DNA of 21,993 bases from Candidatus Aerophobota bacterium (lineage in GTDB: Bacteria; Aerophobota; Aerophobia; Aerophobales; B3-G15), in NCBI GenBank assembly GCA_014859225.1, contig JACUUP010000014.1:1-21993 (forward strand), given 5' to 3'. The notes beneath the pieces were generated by a model. It was not told the DNA's origin. It did not search any database and saw only the letters and a list, made by a program, of their open reading frames with translations. The position numbers and the translations under genes were made by a program. Shown one piece after another: positions 7,528 to 14,451 of this stretch (its first letter is position 1; each line of letters opens with the position of its first letter).

Positions 7528-8490
7528 ATGCAGATTCCTGATGTTAAACAAAAATGGCCCAATCCAATAAATGAGGTAACCATAGGAGCCACGAAAGAGG
7601 AGGGAGGGACAAGGTCCCATACCATTACTGTGGGAGGGGCTAATAGCTTGCCTTTCCTTTACTTTGAAGGAGAGCTGCCTCATCCTCCGGTAATAGCGCT
7701 GGAAGTCTGGGATGTAGCTCCTAAAGATTGGCCTGAGGAGCTGGCAAAATATTTTTCTGATGTGTGGGATGATGCGGGGAAATGGGCAAAAAAATGTGTA
7801 GATGAGTTTGGAGCAGACCTTGTTTGCTTGAGACTTCAGGGCTGCGACCCGGATGGAGAAAATAAAGGTTCTGATGAGGCGGCTGCGGCAGTTAAAAAGG
7901 TTTTAGAATCTGTCAGCGCCCCTCTTATTATCTTTGGATGTGGCAGTGATGAAAAAGATAATGAGGTATTTCCTGCTTGCTCTCAAGCTGCTGCAGGAGA
8001 GAGGTGTCTTCTTGGTAGCATAACTGAGGACAACTACAAAACACTTGTAGCTTTGTGTAAGGCTGACAGGCATAAACTGATTGCGGAATCACCTGTAGAT
8101 ATAAATATAGCCAAGCAGGTTAATATTTTAGCTACCGATATTGGTCTTGCTCCGGAGGATATTGTCATTTATCCAACCACCGGTGCTTTAGGATACGGAA
8201 TTGAATATGTTTACTCAATTATGGAGAGGGGACGCATAGCGGGATTATCGGGAGATAAAATGTGGGCTATGCCTATTTTAGGAGATATTGGAAAAGAGGT
8301 CTGGAAAGTAAAGGAAGCAAAAGCTTTGCAAAAAGAAGTTCCTGAATGGGGAGATCATACTCAAAGAGGTCCTCTATGGGAAGCTATTACCGCTACGGTC
8401 TATCTTCAAGCAGGTTCTGATATTTTAATTATGCGCCATCCAAAAGCTGTAGCAGAGACTAAAAAATATATTGAAAGTTTAACCGGATAA
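7528..8490 (+). CDS. acsD: Corrinoid iron-sulfur protein small (delta) subunit
   Basis: This is the small subunit of the corrinoid iron-sulfur protein, a TIM-barrel protein that caps the cobamide together with AcsC. Length is 320 residues, matching the family (about 310-325). Recognisable stretches are the N-terminal WPNPINEVTIGAT, the VGGANSLPFLYFEG region, VIALEVWD, DLVCLRLQGCDPD and the C-terminal ILIMRHPKAV. The ATG has a near-ideal ribosome binding site (aaggaggg at 7516-7523) only a few bases after the right arm of the inverted repeat. The element therefore left the translation signal intact. The gene is followed by acsE after a 31-base gap. Confidence 0.95.
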   Translation: MQIPDVKQKWPNPINEVTIGATKEEGGTRSHTITVGGANSLPFLYFEGELPHPPVIALEVWDVAPKDWPEELAKYFSDVWDDAGKWAKKCVDEFGADLVCLRLQGCDPDGENKGSDEAAAAVKKVLESVSAPLIIFGCGSDEKDNEVFPACSQAAAGERCLLGSITEDNYKTLVALCKADRHKLIAESPVDINIAKQVNILATDIGLAPEDIVIYPTTGALGYGIEYVYSIMERGRIAGLSGDKMWAMPILGDIGKEVWKVKEAKALQKEVPEWGDHTQRGPLWEAITATVYLQAGSDILIMRHPKAVAETKKYIESLTG

Positions 8491-8521
8491 ATAAAACAAC
8501 CGAGAATTATGGAGGATAACG

Positions 8522-9316
8522 ATGATTTTTGTGGGAGAGAGAATAAATGGTGGTTTTAAGGATATCCAGAAGGCTATAAAGGAAAAGGATAAATCCATTA
8601 TCGGGCGCTGGGCTAAAATTCAAACAGAGGCAGGTGCAGATTACTTAGATGTTAATATGGGAGCTCTTTCCAATAAACTGGACGATTTTGTCTGGATGAT
8701 TGAAACTGTTCAGGAAGTGGTATCTACCCCCATCTCTATTGACAGTAACAAGCTTTCTTTTATAGAGAAAGCTATAAAACTTTGCCATAAATCTCCTCTG
8801 ATTAATTCAACTACTGCTGATAAGGAAAAGCTTGATGAGATTATCCCGCTTGCAGTTGAAAGTAACGCCTCTTTAATTGGGTTATGCATGGATAAAAAAG
8901 GAGCCCCACGAGATGCAAACAAAAGAGTGGAACTGGGTGCTACTTTATTTAGTGAAGCTATAGAAAAGGGACTGCCTGAGGATAAACTTTTTCTTGACCC
9001 CATAACTATGCCTTTAAAATTTTTGCAGGAGCAGGCGTCGTCTGTTCTGGAGGCTATTCGCCAGTTTACACTCCTGTCCAGTCCTCCTCCCCACATAATT
9101 ATAGGATTAAGTAACATTTCTTCTCAAACCAAAGAGGAGGAGCTTATCAATCGTATTTTTCTTGTTATGTGTATTGAGGCAGGTCTGGATGCAGCTATAT
9201 GCGATGTTACGGATGAGGAACTGGTGAACTCAGCTATAACTTGTGAGCTTATATTAAACAAACAGATATATTCAGATTCGTTTATAAAAGCTTACAAGGA
9301 AAGCAGAAAGAAATGA
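8522..9316 (+). CDS. acsE: Methyltetrahydrofolate:corrinoid iron-sulfur protein methyltransferase
   Basis: AcsE transfers the methyl group of 5-methyltetrahydrofolate to Co(I) of the corrinoid protein and links the methyl and carbonyl branches of the pathway. It is a single pterin-binding TIM barrel of 264 residues, the usual length being about 262. Folate-site motifs are present: GERINGG at the start, DYLDVNMG, SIDS, LINSTT, FLDPI and GLSNIS, which contain the equivalents of the catalytic and pterin-contacting Asp and Asn residues known from the Moorella enzyme. The ATG follows a ggagg ribosome binding site. The stop overlaps the next gene as ATGA, indicating translational coupling. Confidence 0.95.
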   Translation: MIFVGERINGGFKDIQKAIKEKDKSIIGRWAKIQTEAGADYLDVNMGALSNKLDDFVWMIETVQEVVSTPISIDSNKLSFIEKAIKLCHKSPLINSTTADKEKLDEIIPLAVESNASLIGLCMDKKGAPRDANKRVELGATLFSEAIEKGLPEDKLFLDPITMPLKFLQEQASSVLEAIRQFTLLSSPPPHIIIGLSNISSQTKEEELINRIFLVMCIEAGLDAAICDVTDEELVNSAITCELILNKQIYSDSFIKAYKESRKK

Positions 9317-10407
9317 GCTTCCACAAAAGAGTTTTTGTAGCAGCAACCCGCCAGGATGATGGCAAATCAACCGTATGCTTAGGGTTGCTTCAGGTTCTTA
9401 AGAAAGAATATTCGCGCGTTGGTTTTATGAAACCTGTTGGGCAGCACTATGTAGAACAGGATGGTGTTAAGGTTGATGAAGATGTTGTGTTAATGAGAGA
9501 GGTGTGTGGGGTAAATAACAACCTGAAGGACATGAATCCTATAACTGTTGCCAAGGGTTTTACCGAGAGATACCTTGTAGAGGGTGGCTTAGAGAAGTAT
9601 ATAAAAATGATAGAGGATAGCTACGAGCGTATATCAAGAAATAAAGATTTAATGCTCATTGAGGGAACAGGTCATGCAGGGGTAGGAGCTGTATTTGACC
9701 TTTGCAATGCCTCGGTGGCAAAACTTCTCAAATGTAAGGTTATTTTAGTTTCCACAGGAGGAATAGGCAAACCTATTGATGAAGTAATAATTAATAAGGC
9801 GCTTTTTGACCAGGAGAAGGTTGAGATAATTGGGGTAGTCTTAAATAAAGTCATTGCGGAAAAATATGAGAAGATAAAAAAAATTACGAAAATTGGTTTT
9901 GAAAGAAAAGGTATAAAACTTCTGGGTGTTATCCCTTTTAAGCAGTGTCTTACTTATCCCACCATGGAGCAAATTTTAGAGGCTATAACAGGAAAAGTTA
10001 TTTATGGGGGAAAATTTTTACAAAAAAAAGTGCTGCGTGTTTTGGTGGGAGCGATGGAGCCTTACCATGCCCTCTCCTACTTTGCCCCCTGTAGCCTTAT
10101 AATTGTTCCCGGAGATAGGGAGGATATTATTCTGGCTGCTATTGCCGGTGAGCGAGTTATGGGGAAAGATTATGAAATAGCCGGGATTATTTTAACGGGA
10201 AATCTTTTACCTCATGAAGGGGTGATGAGACTTTTAAAGGAAAGTCAGTTCCCCATACTTATTTCAGAGGATGATACCTATATAACTACTAAAAAAGTGC
10301 ACGAGTGTCGGGTTAAAATTAGAGCTAAGGATGAGGATAAGGTGAAAGAAGCTGCGCGCCTGATGGAAACCTATCTTGACATTGATGAAATTGTGAACAG
10401 CATTTGA
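9313..10407 (+). CDS. P-loop (BioD/AAA_26-like) and DRTGG-domain protein, phosphotransacetylase N-terminus-like
   Basis: Two domains are visible. Residues 1 to about 210 form a dethiobiotin-synthetase-like P-loop fold with ATRQDDGKST (residues 11-20), MKPVGQ and LIEGTGHAGVG. Residues of about 225-335 form a DRTGG domain (VGAMEPYHAL, VPGDREDIILAA, ILTGNLLPH). This pair matches the N-terminal regulatory half of long phosphotransacetylases, but the catalytic acetyl/phosphate transferase domain is absent. Stand-alone proteins of this type occur in acetyl-CoA-pathway clusters, and no reaction has been shown that I know of. Overlap with acsE and end-of-operon position suggest a role tied to acetyl-CoA or nucleotide sensing. 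That is inference. The domain call is firm and the function unknown. Confidence 0.85.
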   Translation: MSFHKRVFVAATRQDDGKSTVCLGLLQVLKKEYSRVGFMKPVGQHYVEQDGVKVDEDVVLMREVCGVNNNLKDMNPITVAKGFTERYLVEGGLEKYIKMIEDSYERISRNKDLMLIEGTGHAGVGAVFDLCNASVAKLLKCKVILVSTGGIGKPIDEVIINKALFDQEKVEIIGVVLNKVIAEKYEKIKKITKIGFERKGIKLLGVIPFKQCLTYPTMEQILEAITGKVIYGGKFLQKKVLRVLVGAMEPYHALSYFAPCSLIIVPGDREDIILAAIAGERVMGKDYEIAGIILTGNLLPHEGVMRLLKESQFPILISEDDTYITTKKVHECRVKIRAKDEDKVKEAARLMETYLDIDEIVNSI

Positions 10408-10431
10408 CAAAGTTTTTTTATCTGGTATTAT
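10404..10431 (+). promoter_or_regulatory. Candidate promoter P1 (TTGACA, 16 bp, TATTAT)
   Basis: A perfect -35 hexamer (10404-10409) overlaps the stop codon of the preceding gene and is followed after 16 bases by TATTAT (10426-10431), five of six to TATAAT. It would start transcription near 10438, just ahead of the first palindrome. It overlaps the weak hairpin at 10420-10440, so one of the two readings may be accidental. Confidence 0.4.
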
Positions 10432-10440
10432 TTGCCAGAT
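10420..10440 (+). terminator. Weak hairpin at the end of the acs operon
   Basis: ATCTGG pairs with CCAGAT (10420-10425 with 10435-10440) plus one T-G wobble, around a 7-base loop. It is followed by gtttt only. The stem is short, moderately stable and the T-tract is poor, so termination between the two operons would be partial at best. It could also be chance. Confidence 0.3.
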
Positions 10441-10443
10441 GTT

Positions 10444-10461
10444 TTGTGAAAATAATCACTT
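10444..10461. promoter_or_regulatory. Rex-like operator 1 (imperfect)
   Basis: TTGTGA-AAATAA-TCACTT matches the Rex consensus TTGTGA-N6-TCACAA at 10 of 12 arm positions. It overlaps the first bases of the P2 -35 hexamer and lies just downstream of the P1 -10. The same pattern also fits the CRP/FNR-family consensus TGTGA-N6-TCACA at 9 of 10, so an activator of that family is an alternative. Confidence 0.5.
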
Positions 10462-10487
10462 GACAAAGAAATAATATTTACTAAAAT
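10460..10487 (+). promoter_or_regulatory. Candidate promoter P2 (TTGACA, 16 bp, TAAAAT)
   Basis: TTGACA at 10460-10465 and TAAAAT at 10482-10487 are separated by 16 bases. The predicted start, near 10494, falls inside the second palindrome. It is the best-placed promoter for the hydrogenase operon that follows. Confidence 0.6.
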
Positions 10488-10488
10488 G

Positions 10489-10506
10489 TTGTGATGTTTT
10501 TCACAA
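10489..10506. promoter_or_regulatory. Rex-like operator 2 (perfect arms)
   Basis: TTGTGATGTTTTTCACAA is a perfect 6-6-6 palindrome matching TTGTGA-N6-TCACAA, the operator of the redox repressor Rex, which leaves DNA when NADH/NAD+ is high. It starts two bases after the P2 -10 hexamer, a classic repressor position, and precedes genes for an NAD(P)-linked hydrogenase. A CRP/FNR-type protein could bind the same core. Confidence 0.65.
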
Positions 10507-10534
10507 AGTGCCAGGGAGAGGAAAAGGAGAGGAA

Positions 10535-11596
10535 ATGGAGAAATTGTTCGTAGGTAAGGATAATTTCCTAAAGTTCGTGCAGAATTTAGTTGAGAGATTT
10601 TCTGTCTATGCTCCAGTGGAGAAAGAAGATTTTCTCTTCTATGAGAAAGTTAACCAAGAAAACATAGATAAAATAAAGGTTGATACAAGACGTGCTATCC
10701 ATCCATTAAAGTCCTTTTTTCTTCCCGCCAGACGCAAGGTGAGCGAATACTTTAATTCCTCTTTGGTCCATGAGCAGCAAAATTGTGTAATCTTAGGAGC
10801 AAAAAACTGCGACCTTCATGCTTTAAAAATATCGGACAGCGTATATTCTGGAGAGAAATTTGGCGTAGAATATAAGGACCCTTTCTACATAGAGGCGCGG
10901 GAGAAAACAACGCTTATAAGCTTTGATTGTTTGAGTCCGGATGAGGTATGTTTTTGCAGATTGGTGGGTGTGGACCCTTTTCCTGGAGAGGGTTTTGATT
11001 TGAATTTTTCCTCACTTGAGGAAGGTTTCATAATTCAGGTGGGCTCAGATAAAGGGGAAAAGCTTATTAAAGAAAATGAGGCTCTTTTCTCAGCCGCTGA
11101 GCAAAATATGATTAATAAAAGGGATAAAAATAGAGAAAGGGTGGTTAAACTCATTGAAAAGAATAATAGAGAATTTAAGCCGGCAAAATCTTATAGAGAA
11201 CTAATAAGAGATAGTGATGCTTCTCCTGTTTGGAAAGAACACAGTGAAATGTGTGTTGATTGTGGTGGATGCAATCAAATCTGTCCTACCTGTAGATGTT
11301 TTTTGCTAACAGATAGTAAAACAAAAGACAAATATGAAAGGCACTATCTCTGGGATGCCTGTCTTTTAACCGGGTTTGCTCGTGTAGCAGGTGGCGCCAA
11401 TCCCAGACCTTATCTTCATCAGAGATTTGCCAACAGACTTTTATGCAAATTTTATTTTTTCCCTGAAAATATAAACCTTGATGCCTGCACAGGCTGTGGT
11501 AGATGTATAGCAGTTTGCCCTGGTAAAATTGATATGCGAAAAGTTTTCAGGGACCTTGCTGTGGAGAAAAAAATAACCGTGGGCTTGGAAAAATGA
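10535..11596 (+). CDS. Sulfhydrogenase beta-like 4Fe-4S electron-transfer subunit
   Basis: This is a 353-residue iron-sulfur protein of the sulfhydrogenase beta / anaerobic sulfite reductase A family, which passes electrons between a flavin subunit and a hydrogenase or reductase. Family features are the N-terminal DTRRAIHPLKSFFLPAR region, a middle CFCRLVGVDPFPGEGFDL segment, and two C-terminal Fe4S4 motifs, CVDCGGCNQICP and CTGCGRCIAVCP. I choose the ATG at 10535, which follows aaggagagg. An in-frame GTG at 10508 directly abuts operator 2 and has no ribosome binding site. The gene overlaps the flavin subunit by ATGA, and the two probably form one module. In known enzymes the beta-gamma pair joins soluble group 3 [NiFe] hydrogenases. 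Here it heads a group 4 membrane hydrogenase operon. Confidence 0.88.
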   Translation: MEKLFVGKDNFLKFVQNLVERFSVYAPVEKEDFLFYEKVNQENIDKIKVDTRRAIHPLKSFFLPARRKVSEYFNSSLVHEQQNCVILGAKNCDLHALKISDSVYSGEKFGVEYKDPFYIEAREKTTLISFDCLSPDEVCFCRLVGVDPFPGEGFDLNFSSLEEGFIIQVGSDKGEKLIKENEALFSAAEQNMINKRDKNRERVVKLIEKNNREFKPAKSYRELIRDSDASPVWKEHSEMCVDCGGCNQICPTCRCFLLTDSKTKDKYERHYLWDACLLTGFARVAGGANPRPYLHQRFANRLLCKFYFFPENINLDACTGCGRCIAVCPGKIDMRKVFRDLAVEKKITVGLEK

Positions 11597-12426
11597 ATAA
11601 TCCCTACGAACCAATAAAAACGCAAATTTTAAAGATTATTCCTGAAACAGCGCAGATAAAAACTTTTGTCTTAAAGCCAGAAAATCATTTTGAGTTTAAT
11701 GCGGGCCAGTTTATTCAACTAACCATTCCTGGAGTAGGTGAGGGACCTTTTACCCCCTCTTCATCTCCTTATGAGAAAGAAAAAATGGAAGTAACCATCA
11801 TGCAGGTGGGAAAAATTACCTCTACCCTGCATAATATGAAAGAGAATGATTTAGTTGGGATTCGTGGCCCTTACGGTAATAGATACCCTGTAGATGAATG
11901 GAGGAACAGGGAGATTCTCATTGTGGGAGGAGGAGTTGGTCTTGCACCGCTAAGGTCACTTTTCCTAACTTTAACCTATAATCTAAAAGAGTATAAAAAA
12001 ATTGTTCTTTGTTACGGGGCAAAAACTCCTGAAGATATTGTATACAAAGAAAGCATCCTAAATAAGTGGCAAAAAGAGTTTGCGGGTAAGATTTCCTTCC
12101 GGGTAACAGTGGATGTGGGAGATGAAAAGTGGAAAGGTAAAGTGGGTCTTGTCACCACAACGCTTGATGGAATTGATGAGGAAGTTAGCAACATTTCTGA
12201 AAGCATCGCTGTTGTTTGTGGTCCTCCTGTGATGATGAAATTTACTACTTTAAAATTGCTGGATGTGGGATATACCCCGGAAAAGATTTATCTTTCTATG
12301 GAAAAGAATATGTCCTGTGGAATAGGTAAATGTGGCCACTGCCAACTGGGCAAATTCCTTGCTTGCAGGGATGGGCCTGTTTTTACCTACGAGCAGTTGA
12401 AAGATATCCCTGCAATCTGGGATTAG
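11593..12426 (+). CDS. Sulfhydrogenase gamma-like FAD/NAD(P)-binding oxidoreductase subunit
   Basis: This is a 277-residue ferredoxin-NADP reductase-fold protein, as in sulfhydrogenase gamma and the electron-transfer subunit of dihydroorotate dehydrogenase. The FAD-binding barrel comes first (FNAGQFIQLTIPGVGEGPFT followed by SSSP). The NAD(P) domain has GGGVGLAPLRS, CYGAKTPEDIVYK and VCGPPVMMKF. The C-terminal 2Fe-2S motif is CGIGKCGHC...C (four cysteines within MSCGIGKCGHCQLGKFLAC). It should oxidise or reduce NAD(P)H and trade electrons with the beta-like subunit it overlaps. NADH versus NADPH preference cannot be read with confidence. Its presence implies that the membrane complex exchanges electrons with a pyridine nucleotide and not only with ferredoxin; this is inference from context. 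Confidence 0.9.
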   Translation: MNNPYEPIKTQILKIIPETAQIKTFVLKPENHFEFNAGQFIQLTIPGVGEGPFTPSSSPYEKEKMEVTIMQVGKITSTLHNMKENDLVGIRGPYGNRYPVDEWRNREILIVGGGVGLAPLRSLFLTLTYNLKEYKKIVLCYGAKTPEDIVYKESILNKWQKEFAGKISFRVTVDVGDEKWKGKVGLVTTTLDGIDEEVSNISESIAVVCGPPVMMKFTTLKLLDVGYTPEKIYLSMEKNMSCGIGKCGHCQLGKFLACRDGPVFTYEQLKDIPAIWD

Positions 12427-12435
12427 GAGAGAAAA

Positions 12436-12942
12436 TTGGCTAAAAGACTTTTAATAGAGCTGGATGAGATAAGCAAAAGCTGGAACAATTTAAACATTAA
12501 GTGTAGCTATCCTTATCATTTTAAAAATAGTGGTATTGTGAGTTTGCGTGAATGGCTCGCCTTTCAAATTGTCTGTAGAAAATGTGAGGATTACCCATGT
12601 GTGCATGCCTGTAGATATGATGCCCTGGAAAGAGTTGAGGAAACGGGAACTAATGTAAGAAATGATTGTCTATGTGTATCCTGTAAATCCTGCGCTGTTG
12701 CCTGTCCTTTTGGTGTGATTTATATGGAGATTTTACCCTTTCTCAGCTTTCACTGTGATTTGTGCGAGGGCAGATTAAAAGAAAAAGATGTGCCCATCTG
12801 TGTGGAAACCAGCCAGAGTGCTATTAAATACGGAGATTTTAAAGAAGAGCCGGATAAAAATATCTTTCAAGCAGGACAGGTACTGGTCAAGGTTAAACCG
12901 TGGAAAAAGGAGTTAGTTTCCAAAAAAGGTGAGGGACAATGA
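12436..12942 (+). CDS. CooF/HycB-type multi-cluster ferredoxin subunit
   Basis: This 168-residue polyferredoxin probably carries electrons from the flavin module to the hydrogenase small subunit. Cysteine groups in order are CRKCEDYPCVHAC, CVSCKSCAVACPFGV and HCDLC with PICVETS. The last group normally reads C-x3-CP, but here the second Cys is Ser (CVETSQSAI). One cluster may therefore be absent or have another ligand. The start is TTG at 12436, behind aggagag and with no nearer ATG. The stop overlaps the NuoH-like gene by ATGA. The usual NuoI/HycF/MbhN two-cluster subunit is not seen in the window, so this protein may take that place. Confidence 0.85.
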   Translation: MAKRLLIELDEISKSWNNLNIKCSYPYHFKNSGIVSLREWLAFQIVCRKCEDYPCVHACRYDALERVEETGTNVRNDCLCVSCKSCAVACPFGVIYMEILPFLSFHCDLCEGRLKEKDVPICVETSQSAIKYGDFKEEPDKNIFQAGQVLVKVKPWKKELVSKKGEGQ

Positions 12943-13808
12943 GCGAGGTTCTTTTAGCTTTGCTATATTTTTTGATTTTCCCGGGGTTTCTTTTCACTGC
13001 CGTGATAGGGCTTTTTGCCGCATGGGTAGATAGAAAGGTTACGGCGCGTCTCCAGTGGAGAGTTGGACCACCCTGGTACCAGAATTTCATTGATTTTTTA
13101 AAGTTAATGGGTAAGGAAACGATAATACCTTCTGGTGCAAGGAAAATAACTTTCCTGTCTGCTCCCCTTGTTGGTCTTGTTGGTATTACTCTTGTTTCCT
13201 TAATGCTCTGGCAGATGAATCTTTATCCTGCCACCACTTTTCTGGGAGACCTTATTGTAATCCTTTATCTTTCAATACTTCCCTCCTTAGCTATTATGAT
13301 TGGAGGAGCGGCTTCAGGAAATCCTCTTGCCTCCTTAGGAGCAAGCAGAGAAATAAAACTGTTATTAGCCTATGAGCTTCCCTTTATTGTGGCTATTTTT
13401 ACTCCGGTGGTAATCATTAAAGATATCAGAATAGGCTCCATTGTTTCCTATCAGATAAATCATGGTATGATGTTTACTCATCACATATCCTCCCTTATCG
13501 CTTTGGTGGTCGCATTTATCTGCATGCAGGCAAAATTAACCCTTGCCCCATTTGACATACCTGAGGCTGAACAGGAGATAATGGCCGGGCCTTTAATTGA
13601 ATACTCGGGCCCTTCCCTTGCTATGTTTAAACTTATAAAGGCTATGATGCTTTTTACAGTTCCTGTATTTTTGATTACTGTTTTTGCCGGAGGAATGAGG
13701 TTTGGTGGAATTCAAGCTCTTTATTCAGTTATAAAATATAAAGGCTATGATGCTTTTTACAGTTCCTGTATTTTTGATTACTGTTTTTGCCGGAGGAATG
13801 AGGTTTGA
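12939..13808 (+). CDS. NuoH/HycD/EchB-like membrane subunit, frameshifted C-terminus
   Basis: This is the membrane anchor of group 4 [NiFe] hydrogenases and relative of complex I subunit NuoH, which links the hydrophilic arm to the ion-pumping subunits. Family signatures are VDRKVTARLQWRVGPPW near the N-terminus, ASREIKLLLAYELPF, and PFDIPEAEQEIMAGPLIEYSG. The frame is normal up to VIKY, then a second copy of a 103-bp segment shifts it. It ends with about 20 foreign residues (KGYDAFYSS...CRRNEV), giving 289 residues. The missing last two membrane helices are encoded in another frame up to 13980. Removing one repeat copy would give an intact protein of about 312 residues, the normal family length. 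Either the gene is broken or the duplication is an assembly artefact. Confidence 0.88.
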   Translation: MSEVLLALLYFLIFPGFLFTAVIGLFAAWVDRKVTARLQWRVGPPWYQNFIDFLKLMGKETIIPSGARKITFLSAPLVGLVGITLVSLMLWQMNLYPATTFLGDLIVILYLSILPSLAIMIGGAASGNPLASLGASREIKLLLAYELPFIVAIFTPVVIIKDIRIGSIVSYQINHGMMFTHHISSLIALVVAFICMQAKLTLAPFDIPEAEQEIMAGPLIEYSGPSLAMFKLIKAMMLFTVPVFLITVFAGGMRFGGIQALYSVIKYKGYDAFYSSCIFDYCFCRRNEV

Positions 13809-13843
13809 TGGAATGCAAGCTCTTTATTCAGTTATAAAATATA
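13634..13843 (+). repeat. 103-bp direct tandem duplication inside the NuoH-like gene
   Basis: Bases 13634-13740 align with 13737-13843 at an offset of 103 with only two mismatches (13705 G versus 13808 A; 13712 T versus 13815 G). The copies meet at a shared TATA. As 103 is not a multiple of three, the duplication causes a frameshift. The two differences mean the copies are not a simple identical slip. Confidence 0.97.
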
Positions 13844-13980
13844 TTGTTGTTTTAATTCTCATAATTCTGGTAAAAAATACTAATCCTCGTTTGAGGATAG
13901 ACCAGGCTGTGAACTTTTTCTGGCTTAAAATGTTTCCCCTGGCAATTGTTGGTTTTATATTAGCTCTTGTCGGGCTTTAA
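13747..13980 (+). pseudogene. C-terminal remnant of the NuoH-like subunit
   Basis: This frame repeats MMLFTVPVFLITVFAGGMRF, then continues into the native C-terminus, IVVLILIILVKNTNPRLRIDQA and FFWLKMFPLAIVGFILALVGL. Those are the two last transmembrane helices and the conserved arginine-rich loop expected in the family. It has no ribosome binding site at the ATG (13747), so independent translation is unlikely. It belongs with 12939-13808 as one interrupted gene. Confidence 0.85.
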
Positions 13981-14004
13981 ACTAATGGGGAGATGGAGAA
14001 ATAA

Positions 14005-14448
14005 ATGAGTCTAACAATGTTTTCTCTTAAAAAATCCATATGGGTTTATCATTTATCTGCAGGTTCCTGCAATAACTGCGATATTGAGATATTGGACTGT
14101 CTTACTCCAAGGTTTGACCTGGAGAGGTTCGGGATTATGCTGGTGGGAAGTATCCGCCATGCCGATGTAATTTTAGCTACGGGCATAGTTACCAGAAAAT
14201 GTCTGCTAAGGGTGAAAAGAGTTTACGAACAAATGCCTGCACCCAAGCTTGTTGTAGCAATTGGTGCCTGTGCTTGTACCGGAGGTATATTCAGGACAGG
14301 GTACAATATGGCAGGACCTTTTGATAGGGTTATCCCGGTGAATGCCTATATTCCTGGCTGTCCCCCAAAACCTGAAGCTATGATTGATGGAGTGGTAAAA
14401 CTTATCCAATCTCTTAATGGGAAATTACCCGCAAAGAAAGTGAGATAG
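14005..14448 (+). CDS. Group 4 [NiFe]-hydrogenase small subunit (NuoB/HycG/EchC-like)
   Basis: This subunit holds the proximal Fe4S4 cluster that feeds electrons to the nickel site. At 147 residues it is short, as in group 4 enzymes, and has no twin-arginine signal. Cluster ligands are Cys22 and Cys25 (GSCNNCDIE), Cys89 (GACACTGG) and Cys119 (IPGCPPKPE). The neighbouring DCLTPRFDLERFGI is typical of the family. The ATG follows a ggaga ribosome binding site. The next gene starts three bases after its stop, so the small, NuoC-like and large subunits are made together. Confidence 0.93.
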   Translation: MSLTMFSLKKSIWVYHLSAGSCNNCDIEILDCLTPRFDLERFGIMLVGSIRHADVILATGIVTRKCLLRVKRVYEQMPAPKLVVAIGACACTGGIFRTGYNMAGPFDRVIPVNAYIPGCPPKPEAMIDGVVKLIQSLNGKLPAKKVR

Positions 14449-14451
14449 AAC

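Noticed and set aside
7382-7683. Short open frames on both strands around the acsF-acsD junction
   Set aside because: They arise from the inverted repeat and the ends of flanking genes, have no family resemblance and overlap well-supported coding sequence.
8710-9117. 135-codon minus-strand open frame within acsE, and similar antisense frames elsewhere
   Set aside because: They are shadows of strongly conserved plus-strand genes with no ribosome binding site or recognisable domain.
10508-10534. GTG at 10508 as the start of the beta-like subunit
   Set aside because: It directly abuts the Rex-like operator and lacks a ribosome binding site. The ATG at 10535 has a good one.
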